From assembly GCA_944548615.1 (NCBI GenBank), contig OX155964.1:16968653-17032652 (forward strand): 64,000 bases of DNA, given 5' to 3'. The position numbers were made by a program, and so were the translations under genes. Numbering within the stretch: the stretch's first letter is position 1; every line of letters starts with the position of its first letter. Of this stretch, positions 21,641 to 32,764 are shown one piece after another. Under the pieces are notes generated by a model, which saw only the letters and a list, made by a program, of their open reading frames with translations, did no database searches and was not told where the DNA came from. The stretch comes from Micropterix aruncella (lineage: Eukaryota; Arthropoda; Insecta; Lepidoptera; Micropterigidae).

Positions 21641-22713
21641 GGTAGTTAGTTTTCAGTGATTCCATCACAAAGTGAGCAAAGAACTCACAGAGAATGTACT
21701 TGCCAATAACACTCCAAAGCAAAGCACAAGCAATATAGAGCCACCGAAAAGTACACGATATTCCAAATCTGTGCTGAGTACAGATCTAATTAATAATGAT
21801 GAACAGGCTTTTGAAAATGTATTATCATTTGATGAATTTTAATTACAAAAGTCGGCGCACCACTACAAAGCGACACTGTCAAGGCTACAAAAAGGAAGTC
21901 TCAAATGTACTGCGCAATTTTAAATGTATTTATTCGTCTCTTTACATTTAATATGTATGTATCTACTCAGAAATAACAGACTACTTTGCCAACCAGAAAT
22001 GTCTTCATGATTTTTTGTCCTAATGATTTTATATTTTAATTAATAATTATTTATTTTTAATGATGTGTATTTCTTTAAAGTTTACAATGTTTACTTACAG
22101 TATCTAAAAATAAATTATATTATTTTTTAATTAAATAATTTTTTAATGATAATGTACAAGGCGATGGGTGTCGTTATGTCCTCCTCAAAGAACTATTATA
22201 CCGCGAATAAATAGTTCGATACACAATGTTGTTTTTTAATTCGATTCTAAATGTTTTTTCTGCCAAAAAATACTATTAAAAACTGTCACTACAACTATCA
22301 AAAAAATACTAAAGCTGTATCTCACGGAACATGAATTGCGATTTATGTCATTTAAAAGCCCTTGGAAAACTGTATCCAAAACAGTTAACGGCATTTCTCC
22401 AATTGTCATCTATCACCATTTAAAATAATTTTAAAATGTCGAAAATTAATTAGTGACAGGTGACTCTTCTTAATACAGTTTTTCAGGGGATTTCAAATGA
22501 CATATCGCAAATGAAGTTCTGTAAGATATGGCTTCTGTCAATTTTTGACAGTGATAGTTTGGTTTAATAGTTGACAGCCAAAATCTAATGGGCGCATTCC
22601 AGGGTGATACTATCCCTATGTTCCAAATTTCAACTCAATCGGTTCAACGGCTCGGCAGTTATCGTGAGAGATTACATACAGGCAAACAGACATACATTTC
22701 TCTGAAAATGGTC
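21641..22713. other. AT-rich spacer with an old transposon tail
   Basis: AATTTCAACTCAATCGGTTC and ACATACAGGCAAACAGACAT (22625-22700) resemble the decayed tails of arthropod non-autonomous elements. No coding region found. Confidence 0.4.
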
Positions 22714-22717
22714 TTAA

Positions 22718-22957
22718 CCCCTCAAATGAATGGCGATTAGCTCGGGTTGCCTACGGCAAAATGTATATAAATGTATATTTACATTTACATTTACATTTAC
22801 ATAGAGCGGGGTTTACTATAGAGCTATAGCATTACTATAGAGCGGATTACTATAAAGCGGCGCACATTTACATTTATATTTATATTTATATAAATTTATA
22901 TACATTTTGTATACATTTTGCCAAGGTACCCTTAAGGGACGCCTCACATTTGAGGGG
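22718..22957. mobile_element. piggyBac-like MITE
   Basis: A 240-bp foldback unit. It starts CCCCTCAAATG and ends CATTTGAGGGG, with TTAA exactly on each side (22714-22717 and 22958-22961). TTAA duplication with CCC-starting ends is the piggyBac signature. The interior is two arms of ACATTTAC/ATATTTAT-type short repeats around a duplicated ACTATAGAGC(G/T) phrase. No ORF. Confidence 0.75.
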
Positions 22958-22961
22958 TTAA

Positions 22962-23299
22962 TCATCTTGGTGGACCTCAAAATGGACATCTCTATCGTTA
23001 TCTAAACATTTTTTTCCGCACGATCACAACACCTTCCCTACCAGTGGCAGCCGGGAAAGTAATATAATGTTCAAGTTTAGATGATGATAAAGCGTAGCCT
23101 TCTTCACCAGCGTAGGTACATGACACTTGCATAATCCCAAAATATAAATCCCATTGCAATAGTGTATACCTAGTGTGTTTAGTCCAGACATCGATAGCGA
23201 GTGAATATCGCTGCGAGATGAGTCAACATAATAAACACCTGCCCCGTCGCGAGGGGAGGGGGTAAGTAGGCGGGGCTTAAAAACTCAGATACGGTTTAT
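22962..23299. other. Spacer, nothing recognised
   Basis: Mixed-composition sequence with no open frame of note and no defined repeat ends. A CGCGAGGGGAGGGGG phrase lies near 23250. Confidence 0.35.
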
Positions 23300-23437
23300 T
23301 TTTTAAGTAGTACGTCGCCTTAAGATTTAAGACCGGTTCTTAATTTTGATAAAACGGAATACTAACAAAATAACGAAGGGCTTAAGTTCTTAATTTTTAG
23401 CACCAGCTTAGTTTAAGACCGCGAGAAACGGAATACG
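23300..23437 (-). repeat. Repeat Y, copy 2
   Basis: It ends GCGAGAAACGGAATACGGGC, the reverse complement of the start of copy 1 at 16262. It is rich in CTTAA/TTAAG phrases like copy 1. Confidence 0.5.
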
Positions 23438-23565
23438 GGCCACTGTGGTTTAGTTACGCCACTGTCTACCACAGCATTCTGTGGCAAAAATACTGTCTGA
23501 TATGAAAGTATCAGCTTTTACAAAACTCTTGCGCTTTTTTGTCGCTGCCTCTTGGTCTATACCTA
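23438..23565 (+). repeat. Repeat X, right-arm fragment
   Basis: Contains AGCATTCTGTGGCAAAAATA, CTGTCTGATATGAAAGTATC and AAAACTCTTGC, matching the arm of the X element at 45963-46047 and, inverted, at 45615-45694. Confidence 0.6.
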
Positions 23566-25090
23566 GGCATTGTGTTATATGAACACAAAGTTCGTTGACT
23601 TAAGTACAATCCATATTTTTTTCCAATTTAAATATTGTAATTTATCCTTATCATCTCAGTTATTATCACGGTTTTCTGGGAACGACGCGACGTGCCGGTG
23701 TACGCCCTTATATCACACAATCTACGTACTCTTAAAGAAATAACATCAGCGGCGAATTCTAAGAATTATTTATGAAATCAATGATGGCGTTGCTTGTCCA
23801 TGAGGATCCAAAATAGAATACAGTGATTACAAATAAGAAAAACTAAATCACCGCGTGAAGTTTGTAACACCTGACGTTTCGGTGATGTTGCAACCGCCGC
23901 TGTCCAATGTAGACTGCAGTGCTGCCAATCGTTACTTTTTAGATTATAACAGTGTTGAGGCGGCGGGTTTGGCGCGCGGGTGTTTAACCATCGATATACT
24001 ATATCGATGCAAACAACCGCAATAGTTTTTGATTTCAAAATAAGGTGATGGTACAAAAATATACAAGTAAATGTATTAAAAAGAATAAAAAGCACGACTG
24101 TCGTTACAGAAAGTGAAATATTGTATTATTCATTATTTTTATTATTGTATTTTTATGAAACATTTGTGGTTTATGTATTTATCCATATAGATACATGTAA
24201 ATTTTTTGAACGTAGGTACTCAATCAGACCGTTCATTTGACACTAAACACGATATATTTATTGACATTTGAATATTTGGACATTTATACATATATTTACT
24301 TGATATTTCGACAGTTAATGTACCATATGACACTCGGGATGGCATGACGGTTCTAACAATACTACTCACTTCTAAATCGTTTCAAGCGTTTAGAAGTTAT
24401 TGTGGAATAAAGAAACGAAATATATATATAGATGAACCCTGAACACATAACACTCCTTTTTTGTTAGGCAGTCGTGTAAAAAAATAATCTGCTACAAAGG
24501 TGTAAATGGTGAAGATCCGGATTTTTGCATTTTAATCCAAACAATTTTCTGACTTTGTCGGAAAGGCATCATTCGTGTTTGCCAAAAAATAATATGATTT
24601 CCAGAAATAAAATTAAAGTTAAAATGAATTTACGAAGGATTCCGTATGCTGAATGCGTATTTTAAATACCAATAACCTAATGTAATCTACATTTCGCATT
24701 TATATTGTGTAGAGCACTCCACACTAGAAATTTTGGCGTTCATGTTGGGGTTTGCGGAATACATTTTTGGTTCATGTTCTCGTTCTTTCTTTAAAGTTTG
24801 TTTTGCAGTTGTCTGGTGATTTCGTTGGCGAAGGTGTTTCTTAATAAATCAGTTTCTTCTGTACTGCACTTTAATTATTCTATACTTAAACGAAATTATA
24901 CTTAAATTATGATTCAGAAATAAAATTTGATACTTGGTGAATCATGGCAAATATGACTGAGTGGGTACGATACGAAAGTGACTGAACGATCGGTCCGCGT
25001 TGGTTCGTTTGGACAATCGTCCTATTATAATATAATCGTCCTATATGCGAAGCGAAAGTGTTTTACTTTACCGGCCTACCAACCGACAAA
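23566..25090. other. AT-rich spacer
   Basis: No gene recognised. A 21-bp palindrome CATCGATATACTATATCGATG lacks flanking repeats (23989-24009). The rest is low complexity. Confidence 0.4.
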
Positions 25091-25095
25091 ATAGA

Positions 25096-25212
25096 GTTGT
25101 CAACTACAACGGGTGAACCCGCCACCTCAGGAAGTTTTAACGATTTAGATGAGATGACGTCCTTGGCTACTTGCTGGAAAAGTCTTGGGTAGACGCAACC
25201 GATTTTTAAAAA
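25096..25212 (+). repeat. Family A head fused to repeat B tail
   Basis: 25096-25160 is a family A head (GTCAACTACAACGGGTGAAC...CAGGAAGTTTTAAC). Without a break it continues into the repeat B tail (CTTGGCTACTTGCTGG ... CGCAACCGAT). A short composite retroposon or template switch would give this. Confidence 0.55.
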
Positions 25213-25514
25213 ATATTGGTCTTGATTATTGTTTATCTATCTCAATATATTTACTATGTATGAAATGTAAGTGCAATTTCAAAATGAACATACAAAAATA
25301 GAATTACCTACCTACTTGCTGAAATAACATGTTTCTATTAGTAGGTCGTGGTCGGGTTTAGTCCTACAGTGCCAAAATTAGAAAGACCTATTTTCATTTT
25401 GTTTCATTTATGGGCAAAACACTAAATACAATTAATATAGGATCAAAAAATCAAAACTATGTGGGTTAAGTCGTAGAATGGCGAGAAAATACAAGGAAGC
25501 TGAGATATTATTCG

Positions 25515-25920
25515 CCCGACAGTGAGCTGCCGACTGGAAACGTGCGTTTCCTAAGCAGCGAGGGTAGCTGTTGACCTAGCGAAACGATCCTTTGGCCACC
25601 AGATCTTGTGTCAGCTTGACGGGGAAAAGGGCGCCTCGGTCCGCAATTGATTCTAACTTAAATTACCGCTAACCGCGAAGGCGACCTCTAATATATGACT
25701 AACCTGGAGGATGGAGAAATCCATCCAAATCTGGTAGTAGATGATGCCCCGCTGGGTCACACTTCCCATTGCCTTGCGTAAGGCGTTGGACTCTCACGAG
25801 CTGTTGACTGTGGATTTTTTGTCAATCAAGTCTTTATGTTCACTCTATGAGGGCAGAATGGCACGATGTCGTTATAACTCCCTGGGGTAGCGGGTACGCC
25901 CGTAGTAATTGGAACCCCGC
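25515..25920 (-). mobile_element. Family A, divergent copy
   Basis: Reverse complement reads GGCGTACCCGCTACCCCAGG-like head sequence, then TCCAACGCCTTACGCAAGGC, TTTGGATGGATTTCTCCATC and GCTGCTTAGGAAACG in the order of the full-length copy, with many substitutions and the 3' third missing. It represents an older subfamily (CAGGGAGTTATAACG head) shared with 25096 and 63490. Confidence 0.65.
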
Positions 25921-25949
25921 AATATACTTACTAGTTGTCAAGTCTGAAT

Positions 25950-26644
25950 TCGCGATTTAGACTTGACACGATTCAGACTCTCAACTCGCGATTCAGCTCC
26001 TATTCAGAAGCCTCCTTGTGCGGAAGGCTACCCCTGGGTAAGACTCTCGCGTCTCAGGCCTCACAAGCTGGTGGATCGGATTTTCCTGGTGGGATTGCAT
26101 CCTGGCGCTACTGGACGGTTTGCGCACCGTTTGGCGACGCCAATCGGTTGTGCACTCTGACTAATTGCTGAAGGAGTCTGGAGACTATAAAAATATACTG
26201 TCTCCTAAGCAGCGGGGGTCATGCCAGGCCTTGACCTGCTGTCATGCCACTCTTGAAATGACCTTGAGCCACCCAATCCCGTGGGGCACTACGGGCAAAG
26301 GACGGCCAGGTCCGTGATAAATTCAAACTGAATTACCGCTGTAATACAGCAGGTAGAGGCCGCGTAAGCGACTTCGTACCTGTAACCAGTCGGGAGGACG
26401 GAGGTATCCTGAAGGTTAACTCTAGATGGAGATATTCTACCAAAAGTGGTAGTTAGGGGGCGAGGCTGCCCGCTGGTTACCTTTCCCGATGCCTCGCCGT
26501 AAGGCGTTGGCCTCTAACGGGCTTGTTGGCGGAGCTAGACTTTAGATTGTCTTGTCTCTAAGTCTTCTACTTTCATCCCACGGCTGAAAGAACGATACCA
26601 GCCTGGGATGACGGGTTAGCCCGATGTAGTCGACACCGCCCTAC
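25950..26644 (-). mobile_element. Family A, near-complete copy
   Basis: Reverse complement follows the 257-983 copy from GGGCGGTGTCGACTACA through CTGCTTAGGAGACAG to AATCGCGAGTTGAG. The last ~60 bp are replaced. GT(T/C)AAGTCT(A/G)AAT on both sides (25937-25949 and 26645-26657, two differences) may be the old target duplication. Confidence 0.8.
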
Positions 26645-26657
26645 TGTTAAGTCTAAA

Positions 26658-29600
26658 TAAAGCTTTAGATTTTCGGTCTGTATTACGCTTGTTCCCTTAG
26701 GTACAGGATTATCGATTTTTCAGAATCGACCCAGTCTGCTGTCGTCGATTCGATTCACTGCATGAGACGAGATGGATTGTGAGCTGTATGTAATCCGTGA
26801 ACGGTTTACCGCGGTCCACAACAAATAAAAAGAAGAGCAGTGTTCTGAGTGAACGATTTAATCGAGTCGGCCACATCAAGAATCTCGCATCTGAACGGCT
26901 CATTAGTGAACGATACACGGAATCCAAGCCCCCCGCGGCTCGAGTAGTTGAAAGGCTTCACTAGGGACGCGCGAGGATCGATCTGACGGACTTTCAGAAT
27001 CCTGAAATCGAAAATCGAAAACCGTAAAAAAAAAACTAGCATCATTCGGCTGCGATAAATTTTACAGTCAATTGAAAGTAGAAAGGGATGTGTGGTGTGG
27101 GTGCCTACTTTTCAGCAGTGTCTAGAGTTATGAGTTCAAATTCGATTTCTTTTTGAGTTCACACCTTTTGAGTTAAACTCGATACACCTTTTGAGTTCAA
27201 ATCTCTTAATGAAATATTTATATGGATAATAAGGCTCGCAAATAATGCAGATGTGCTATTTTACCCATGCATGACAGTGGAAGATATTTCAAAAAAGGTA
27301 CCACCCGCACTAAATAATCAAAATAAAATATATAATTACAAATGCTATAACGTTAGAAAGTAGTTAGAAAAGCTCTAAAGTTTTAAGTGATTAAGAGGCC
27401 GTGCACGAAATCGATGTGGGCCGTGATACCTCTATAATCAATGGTATAATATAACTATAGGTAGGTAGGATTTTCGGAGCCAAAGAGATACGTCCACCCT
27501 TTGGAAGCGCTCGGCGGGGACTAGCTGACTTGAATCGTATCATAGGCGAGTATCATAACGCGAGAATTAGATTGTTTTAAAAGACTTTATTGCCAATTTT
27601 AATCAATGTTTTGCTTTTTTTTTGAGGATTTGGATTGATATTGAACTAAAGTTTATTTCTGTTGTTTTTATTTTATGAACTAGAGTTCTAAAAGGCCAAA
27701 ATCAAAAGCAATTCTTCGCCCATTTTCTAAAAAAATTGACAAAGTTAAATATTTTTTTTATCAACAATTTTATATGAAAGTAGTAAAAAGTGATTCACAT
27801 TATATAGAGTACTTTCACAACAATACATTGTAATTTTTTCATACCGTTTAGATGTCGAAACGATTCGTAAATATGTTATATTCTAAACCTCTTACAGCAA
27901 AAATTCACAAACAGTCGCCGGTTTAAGGTCAATTAATCAAAATTCTATAACAATTTTCAAAAAAGTAGCTCACTCATTCGACAAAATTATAAATGATCTT
28001 TTATGTTGTGCAATAAAACTTATAGAAATACAGTATTTCAACCAACGTCTGCAAAATTACGTAAATTCACGAAATGCGCAAAATTTCGTGTACGGCCTCT
28101 TAAAGTGTTATTTGTTAATATTCTGAGTAAATTGTGATCATATAGGACAATAGGCAAAAATGTATGGGCGCTGGGCTCACCTCTCCAATAAGAATAATGT
28201 ATTTACAGTTGGAAATATCTATTTATCTAGAATATTTATGAGTACAACAACTAACCTCAATTATGAGCCGTTTCGGAGTTTTGACGTTCGGAATCTTCTT
28301 AAAACACGAAAACCCTTATGCCAATTATTTATTTAAAATAGATTATTTTCAGAGAAGATCCATTCAATGTAGTATATTATGATATACGGTCACTGGGCCC
28401 ACCATGTTGGACAGCTGACCTTAGCATATTACATACGTCTGTAAACAGAGAGGCAATGAAATCATGAGACACATTATAGAGGTCAAGCAACACATCCTTG
28501 TATTTCCCTTCCATATACTGTTAAAAAACTGGAGAATTCTTAGGAATATATAGTTTCTACTCACACGGCGTATGTACTATATCGTTTCGGTTATTCTGCG
28601 GTTGAAAAATTGAAAATACACTGCCTGGATGTGTTAGGTGCACTAGAAAATCAGGTAATTAGCCATATTCAATAGGATATCACTCAGAAACGGCTCATAA
28701 ATGAGATCAGTCATTTATGATCATACTGGAATAGTGGGCCCAAAATGCCCATTCTCTTTTTATTCATGGTCTTCTCGTTACATAGAAAAAATGGGTATAA
28801 ATATCCGTTTACATCGTATCTTAGTCTTTAGCTACCTAGAAATATATAATTTATAGCAGTAAGCTACTAAATTCACTCCATACTAAATTCACCCTCACGG
28901 TGAGTGCCTTTTGCCTGTCACTGAGCCTTAATAAAATACATATTTCTAAAACTTACATGCTGTTTTGGCGAAATTCTTAATTATACTTTAAATCAGATAA
29001 AATGTAAGCTTTTAAGAAAATAATATTGTAATTTTGTTTCGAATGGTATTTACTCTAATTTTGGAGTTAGAACCAAAACTTAAAACGTCTGAAAATATGC
29101 CTAAAAGAACTACACACAAATTCAACGAAAACGGCCGAATAGTTCAGGCGCTATGCCACTCCACGGACTATACACACATACACCTTTTAGCACACCCTTA
29201 CAAACAGACCGACATTTTTTATAAATCGTTGTTTTGGTGGCAAGACGTCGAAATCAGTTAAACCTTAGAAGTCGATTTTTTACGATACTTGTGCGCTTTG
29301 AGTTCGGTCAAAAAGTTAAAAAAAAACGCCACTCACACAGATCAATTTTAATATTCGTAGTCGATCTTCATAGGATCTACCCTTCATAGGATAAGAGGAA
29401 ATGGTTCTAATTCAGCTTGCAAGATTTGATCTAAACACACATACATACATACATACTAACTAACATACATTGCAAGGTAAATAAAAGCTTGTAAAAATAG
29501 CATAGCATAGAAAATCAGTCCGACCAATGTATTGCATTGGATGCCAGCCTCCTTCTTGTTTCAATACCCGCGCGTCATCCGACTCCCTTTTCAAGTCCCG

Positions 29601-29968
29601 ACTTTTGAGTTTAGGGCTACTCCAAAATTTAGGTTTTCTGTCGAGGACCCGAAAACCTCGATTACGATTACCCTCTCTAAAGCCGACCGCATCCAAATGG
29701 GTTATCACCGTTCGCAGAAACAATCATCAATATGGCTGATTGCGTTTCTTCCTTACTGTTTAATGTGACCGAGGAGCTGGTTACACTACGTAATGATGCC
29801 CTCGAAGCCGCATGCGCCGGAGTTCTCTACGCAGCGCGTGGTCATTTCTCAAATTGATCGCCTTTCTGGTAACCTCTTCACGATGCACAAAAGCCATTGT
29901 CCATTGTTTTTAAAATTGTTAAAACACCACATCGCATAATCAAAAAAAGGGTATAATTACGAATATTT
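26658..29968. other. Long spacer, no gene recognised
   Basis: 26700-27040 is GC-richer and unassigned; a short duplicated TTTTGAGTT(C/A)AA phrase occurs near 27150-27205. ATGAGCCGTTTC (28262) and its inverse GAAACGGCTCAT (28687) could be ends of a decayed element. (CATA)n runs lie near 29445-29470. 29530-29770 has open frames on both strands with no recognisable domain. Confidence 0.35.
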
Positions 29969-30055
29969 TACACGTCCCTGTGGCATAGTGGATAGGTCTC
30001 CTGATCTTACATTGTAAGGTTTTGGGTTCGATTCTTGGCTGGGTCACCATATTTC
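29969..30055 (+). repeat. tRNA-derived SINE head
   Basis: TGGCATAGTGGATAGG is a good pol III box A and GGGTTCGATTCTTGG a good box B, about 35 nt apart. A possible anticodon arm (ATCTT/AAGGT around a 7-nt loop) lies between. The T-stem has decayed to wobble pairs and the acceptor does not close, so this is a SINE or pseudo-tRNA, not a tRNA gene. The body seems to run on to about 30200. Confidence 0.55.
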
Positions 30056-30139
30056 ATTGGGATAAAATAACCGGAATTGCATTTTTATTTCTGTCGATCG
30101 AATGCAATAACGAGACGCACATTTACACACATGTTACAC

Positions 30140-30170
30140 CATTGATTATACAGTGTAAGTATAATCAATG
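30140..30170. repeat. Nano-palindrome insertion, CATTGATT type, copy 2
   Basis: A 31-bp unit with 11-bp arms CATTGATTATA and TATAATCAATG around a 9-bp centre CAGTGTAAG. The identical 7-mer GTTACAC lies on both sides (30133-30139 and 30171-30177). It sits within the SINE body. Confidence 0.75.
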
Positions 30171-30177
30171 GTTACAC

Positions 30178-30668
30178 GTATACATACATATGACAACTTC
30201 ATAGTAAAAGATAATAAAACCGCCCATCTTGAAATTTCATAATAAAGAGTGGAAACAATGAAACAAACAAAAAAACGTTTTCACTACAAATGTTGTTTCG
30301 AATAGTTCTGAAGGTTCGTATGACCAAAGTTTTATTTAATAATATTCTATATGTTATAAGAAATGCGCAGATAAATATAGATAAATATTACGATAATGAT
30401 TTTCTGATCCAAATTTAAAATAACATAACGCAGTGTCAATTTATGTCAACACTTGAATAAATCTTCTCAAGGGCTTGGAAATCTTTGTTTTTTTTTGCAG
30501 CAAAATTTAACATTTTTATCTAAAAATTGAAAACCTAGTGCTATTATGCCGAATTTTAGTACAAAACTAGTAAATTTCAAAAAGAAAAGGGTTTTTAGAG
30601 CGTTTACTGAATTTCGTCCATGGATTTCCCGCTACATAGAACACATTGCCCTATAAATGTTTTTTTAT
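30178..30668. other. AT-rich spacer
   Basis: Nothing recognised. Confidence 0.4.
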
Positions 30669-30786
30669 GTCGTACCATTGATTATATAGTGTAATTTCGT
30701 ACCATTAATTATATAGTGTAATGTCGTACCTACCATTGATTATATAGTGTAATGTCGTAGCATTGATTATATAGTGTAATGTCGTA
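30669..30786 (+). repeat. Four-copy tandem array built on the nano-palindrome left half
   Basis: Four units of 27-31 bp, each TCGTACCATTGATTATATAG plus TGTAAT with small variations. The unit contains CATTGATTATAYAGTGTAA, the left half and centre of the 30140 insertion about 500 bp upstream. Confidence 0.8.
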
Positions 30787-32483
30787 TCTTGAGTATTTGG
30801 CTACCTATCTATATATAATTTATCTAATTTATACCAGTATCATTTATAAAAATATATAATATTGCCATCACGGGAAGTGCCTTTTGGCTGCAATGGGAAA
30901 TCACAGACAAAATCACTCGGATATATAAAGGCGTATCTGCTGTCAAAGTCTGTATTGTCAAAAGTATTTCTTTGTCTTTTACTCGAATCCCTCAAATATT
31001 TCAACACATTCCAGAATATTCCAGCAATCCCTAAATTATGCAATATTGTGTAAAAACTAAACCCCTTGTATTTTGTTGCATCTAGTTGAATCGAGTTTAT
31101 TGGCGATATAGTGGGTAATTGCAATTTTAATAATTCCTTTTTCTTGCTAAATTTGGAAATATTCTTTATTTATAATCCCTATTTAAAACGTATTATTTCT
31201 TACTCTTTTTGTTAAAATAAAAAGTAAGTACGCAAGTAGCGCGCATTAGAAGCTCAAAAAAAGGTACTCCCACCTTCCAGTAATCTCTGTTGTAAAAAAT
31301 TGGCATAGGTGTATTATAATCATTAAGTGGGATCCCATTATATTATCACTTCGGTCGTAATATTACCACTTGGATTCAATAGTCGACAGTAGTCACAAAG
31401 GAGGCAAAGATAACTAGGTACTACGTTAGTATTCGCAACAGATGTGACTTGATAGGGTTTCGATTGTTTTTGGCAGTCATGCGAATGGCAATCATGCAAA
31501 TCAAATCATGACAATAATATGATAAAGACGAATAAAAGCAATAAAAATGGAAATTTCCTTTTCGAAAGGTCAGAAGAAGAAAGCAGAAATGATACGCTGC
31601 AATTTTAATAGATCTATTATACTCTAAAGGTCTCTCAGAATTATGACAATAAATTTCATATTTATATTTTTTCCTATTTTAGTCTCATGTTATATTATTA
31701 CACTATTACCTAGCTTAACATTATAGAATACTATGTATATTATTATTCTTATTTTATTAGGTCCATTATTATTATTTTATTTTATTAGTTGGATGTTTTT
31801 TTAAGATTCATTTATATATTTCTTATTTACTCAAAAAGGTGTTCAAACATGTATATTATTGCAACTATCTACCAAATAAACTGCGTCAAACCGCTCCGGT
31901 CGCCCCGAGTGCCTAAGGGTATATTAACTGTCAAAATAGCAAGTAAGTAGTTGTCTAAATATCCAAATGTCCAAGCGTGAATAAATCTTTATAAATGTAT
32001 CGTTTTTAGTGTCAAAAAATGTCTTATTGAGTACATTCTGGAAATATACATATACAATAGTTCACTTTCCGTAACCGCAGTCGTGTCTTTTATACTTTTT
32101 AATATATTTACTTGTTAACGGTTGTATTTGATTTTTTAAGGAAGGAATACAGGCCGCGCGCACTGCAAGGAGTCTCAATCTTTTCAATTGTCTACCATCC
32201 AAATCAGTTCAATGTGGCCTGTTCCCACGGTTCTCAGTCGCTCCGCTGCGTCCCACACACTGCTTTTCTTTTAAAGGCAAGAAAAGAAAAGAGCCTTTCA
32301 CGCATTCGCAGAACATATTAATAGACCTCCGAGAAAACTGCAATCCCCATTGTTTGCCATAGCTAAATGGGCTTGCAGTCGAACAAAAATAATAGTTTCG
32401 GGGAAGGCAATTCAACTGTGCAATGAAGTTGTTCCACGGATCTGCCTTTGATCGATTTTAATGCCATTTGTAAATAAGCATAG
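30787..32483. other. AT-rich spacer left of the copia element
   Basis: A GC-richer stretch at 32140-32560 has short open frames without recognisable domains. (TTATT)n runs lie near 31690-31800. No gene supported. Confidence 0.35.
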
Positions 32484-32488
32484 AAGGC

Positions 32489-32661
32489 TGTTGAATTGTT
32501 CCAGTCAGGAAGTTCCGCGTAAATTAAAGTCCTAGCTAAAATGAAAACGGGACGCGATGAGAGAAAAAACACAGCGACTCAGTTTGAGGTTACAAACATT
32601 TATTGTGACAGTTCTGTGCTAGTGTTGCCAGACTTGCAACGAAAAACCATAATATTCAATA
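32489..32661 (-). repeat. copia element 3' LTR
   Basis: 173 bp. It follows AAGGC and matches the other LTR with no differences that I can see. Confidence 0.95.
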
Positions 32662-32672
32662 CTCCCACTTTT
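32662..32672 (-). promoter_or_regulatory. Polypurine tract of the copia element
   Basis: On the minus strand AAAAGTGGGAG directly precedes the 3' LTR, the position and composition expected for the plus-strand primer of reverse transcription. Confidence 0.75.
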
Positions 32673-32764
32673 TGTTACAAGTCAATGCCAAAATCAAAAT
32701 AAAATTGAGAATACAATTAACCAAACAAATTCAAAATTAAGATTAATTCCTTGAATACTCTACG

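Noticed and set aside
23989..24009. Palindrome CATCGATATACTATATCGATG as another nano-insertion
   Set aside because: No flanking direct repeat; flanks are weakly inverted instead, so there is no evidence of insertion.
28262..28700. Inverted ATGAGCCGTTTC / GAAACGGCTCAT as ends of a MITE
   Set aside because: Only a 12-bp match with no target duplication and no sister copy in the window.
29969..30055. A functional tRNA gene
   Set aside because: Boxes A and B are present but the acceptor stem does not close and the T-stem is mostly wobble pairs.
30669..30786. CRISPR-like array of four short repeats
   Set aside because: Spacers are only a few bases and nearly identical, the context is an insect genome, and the unit derives from a nearby palindrome.
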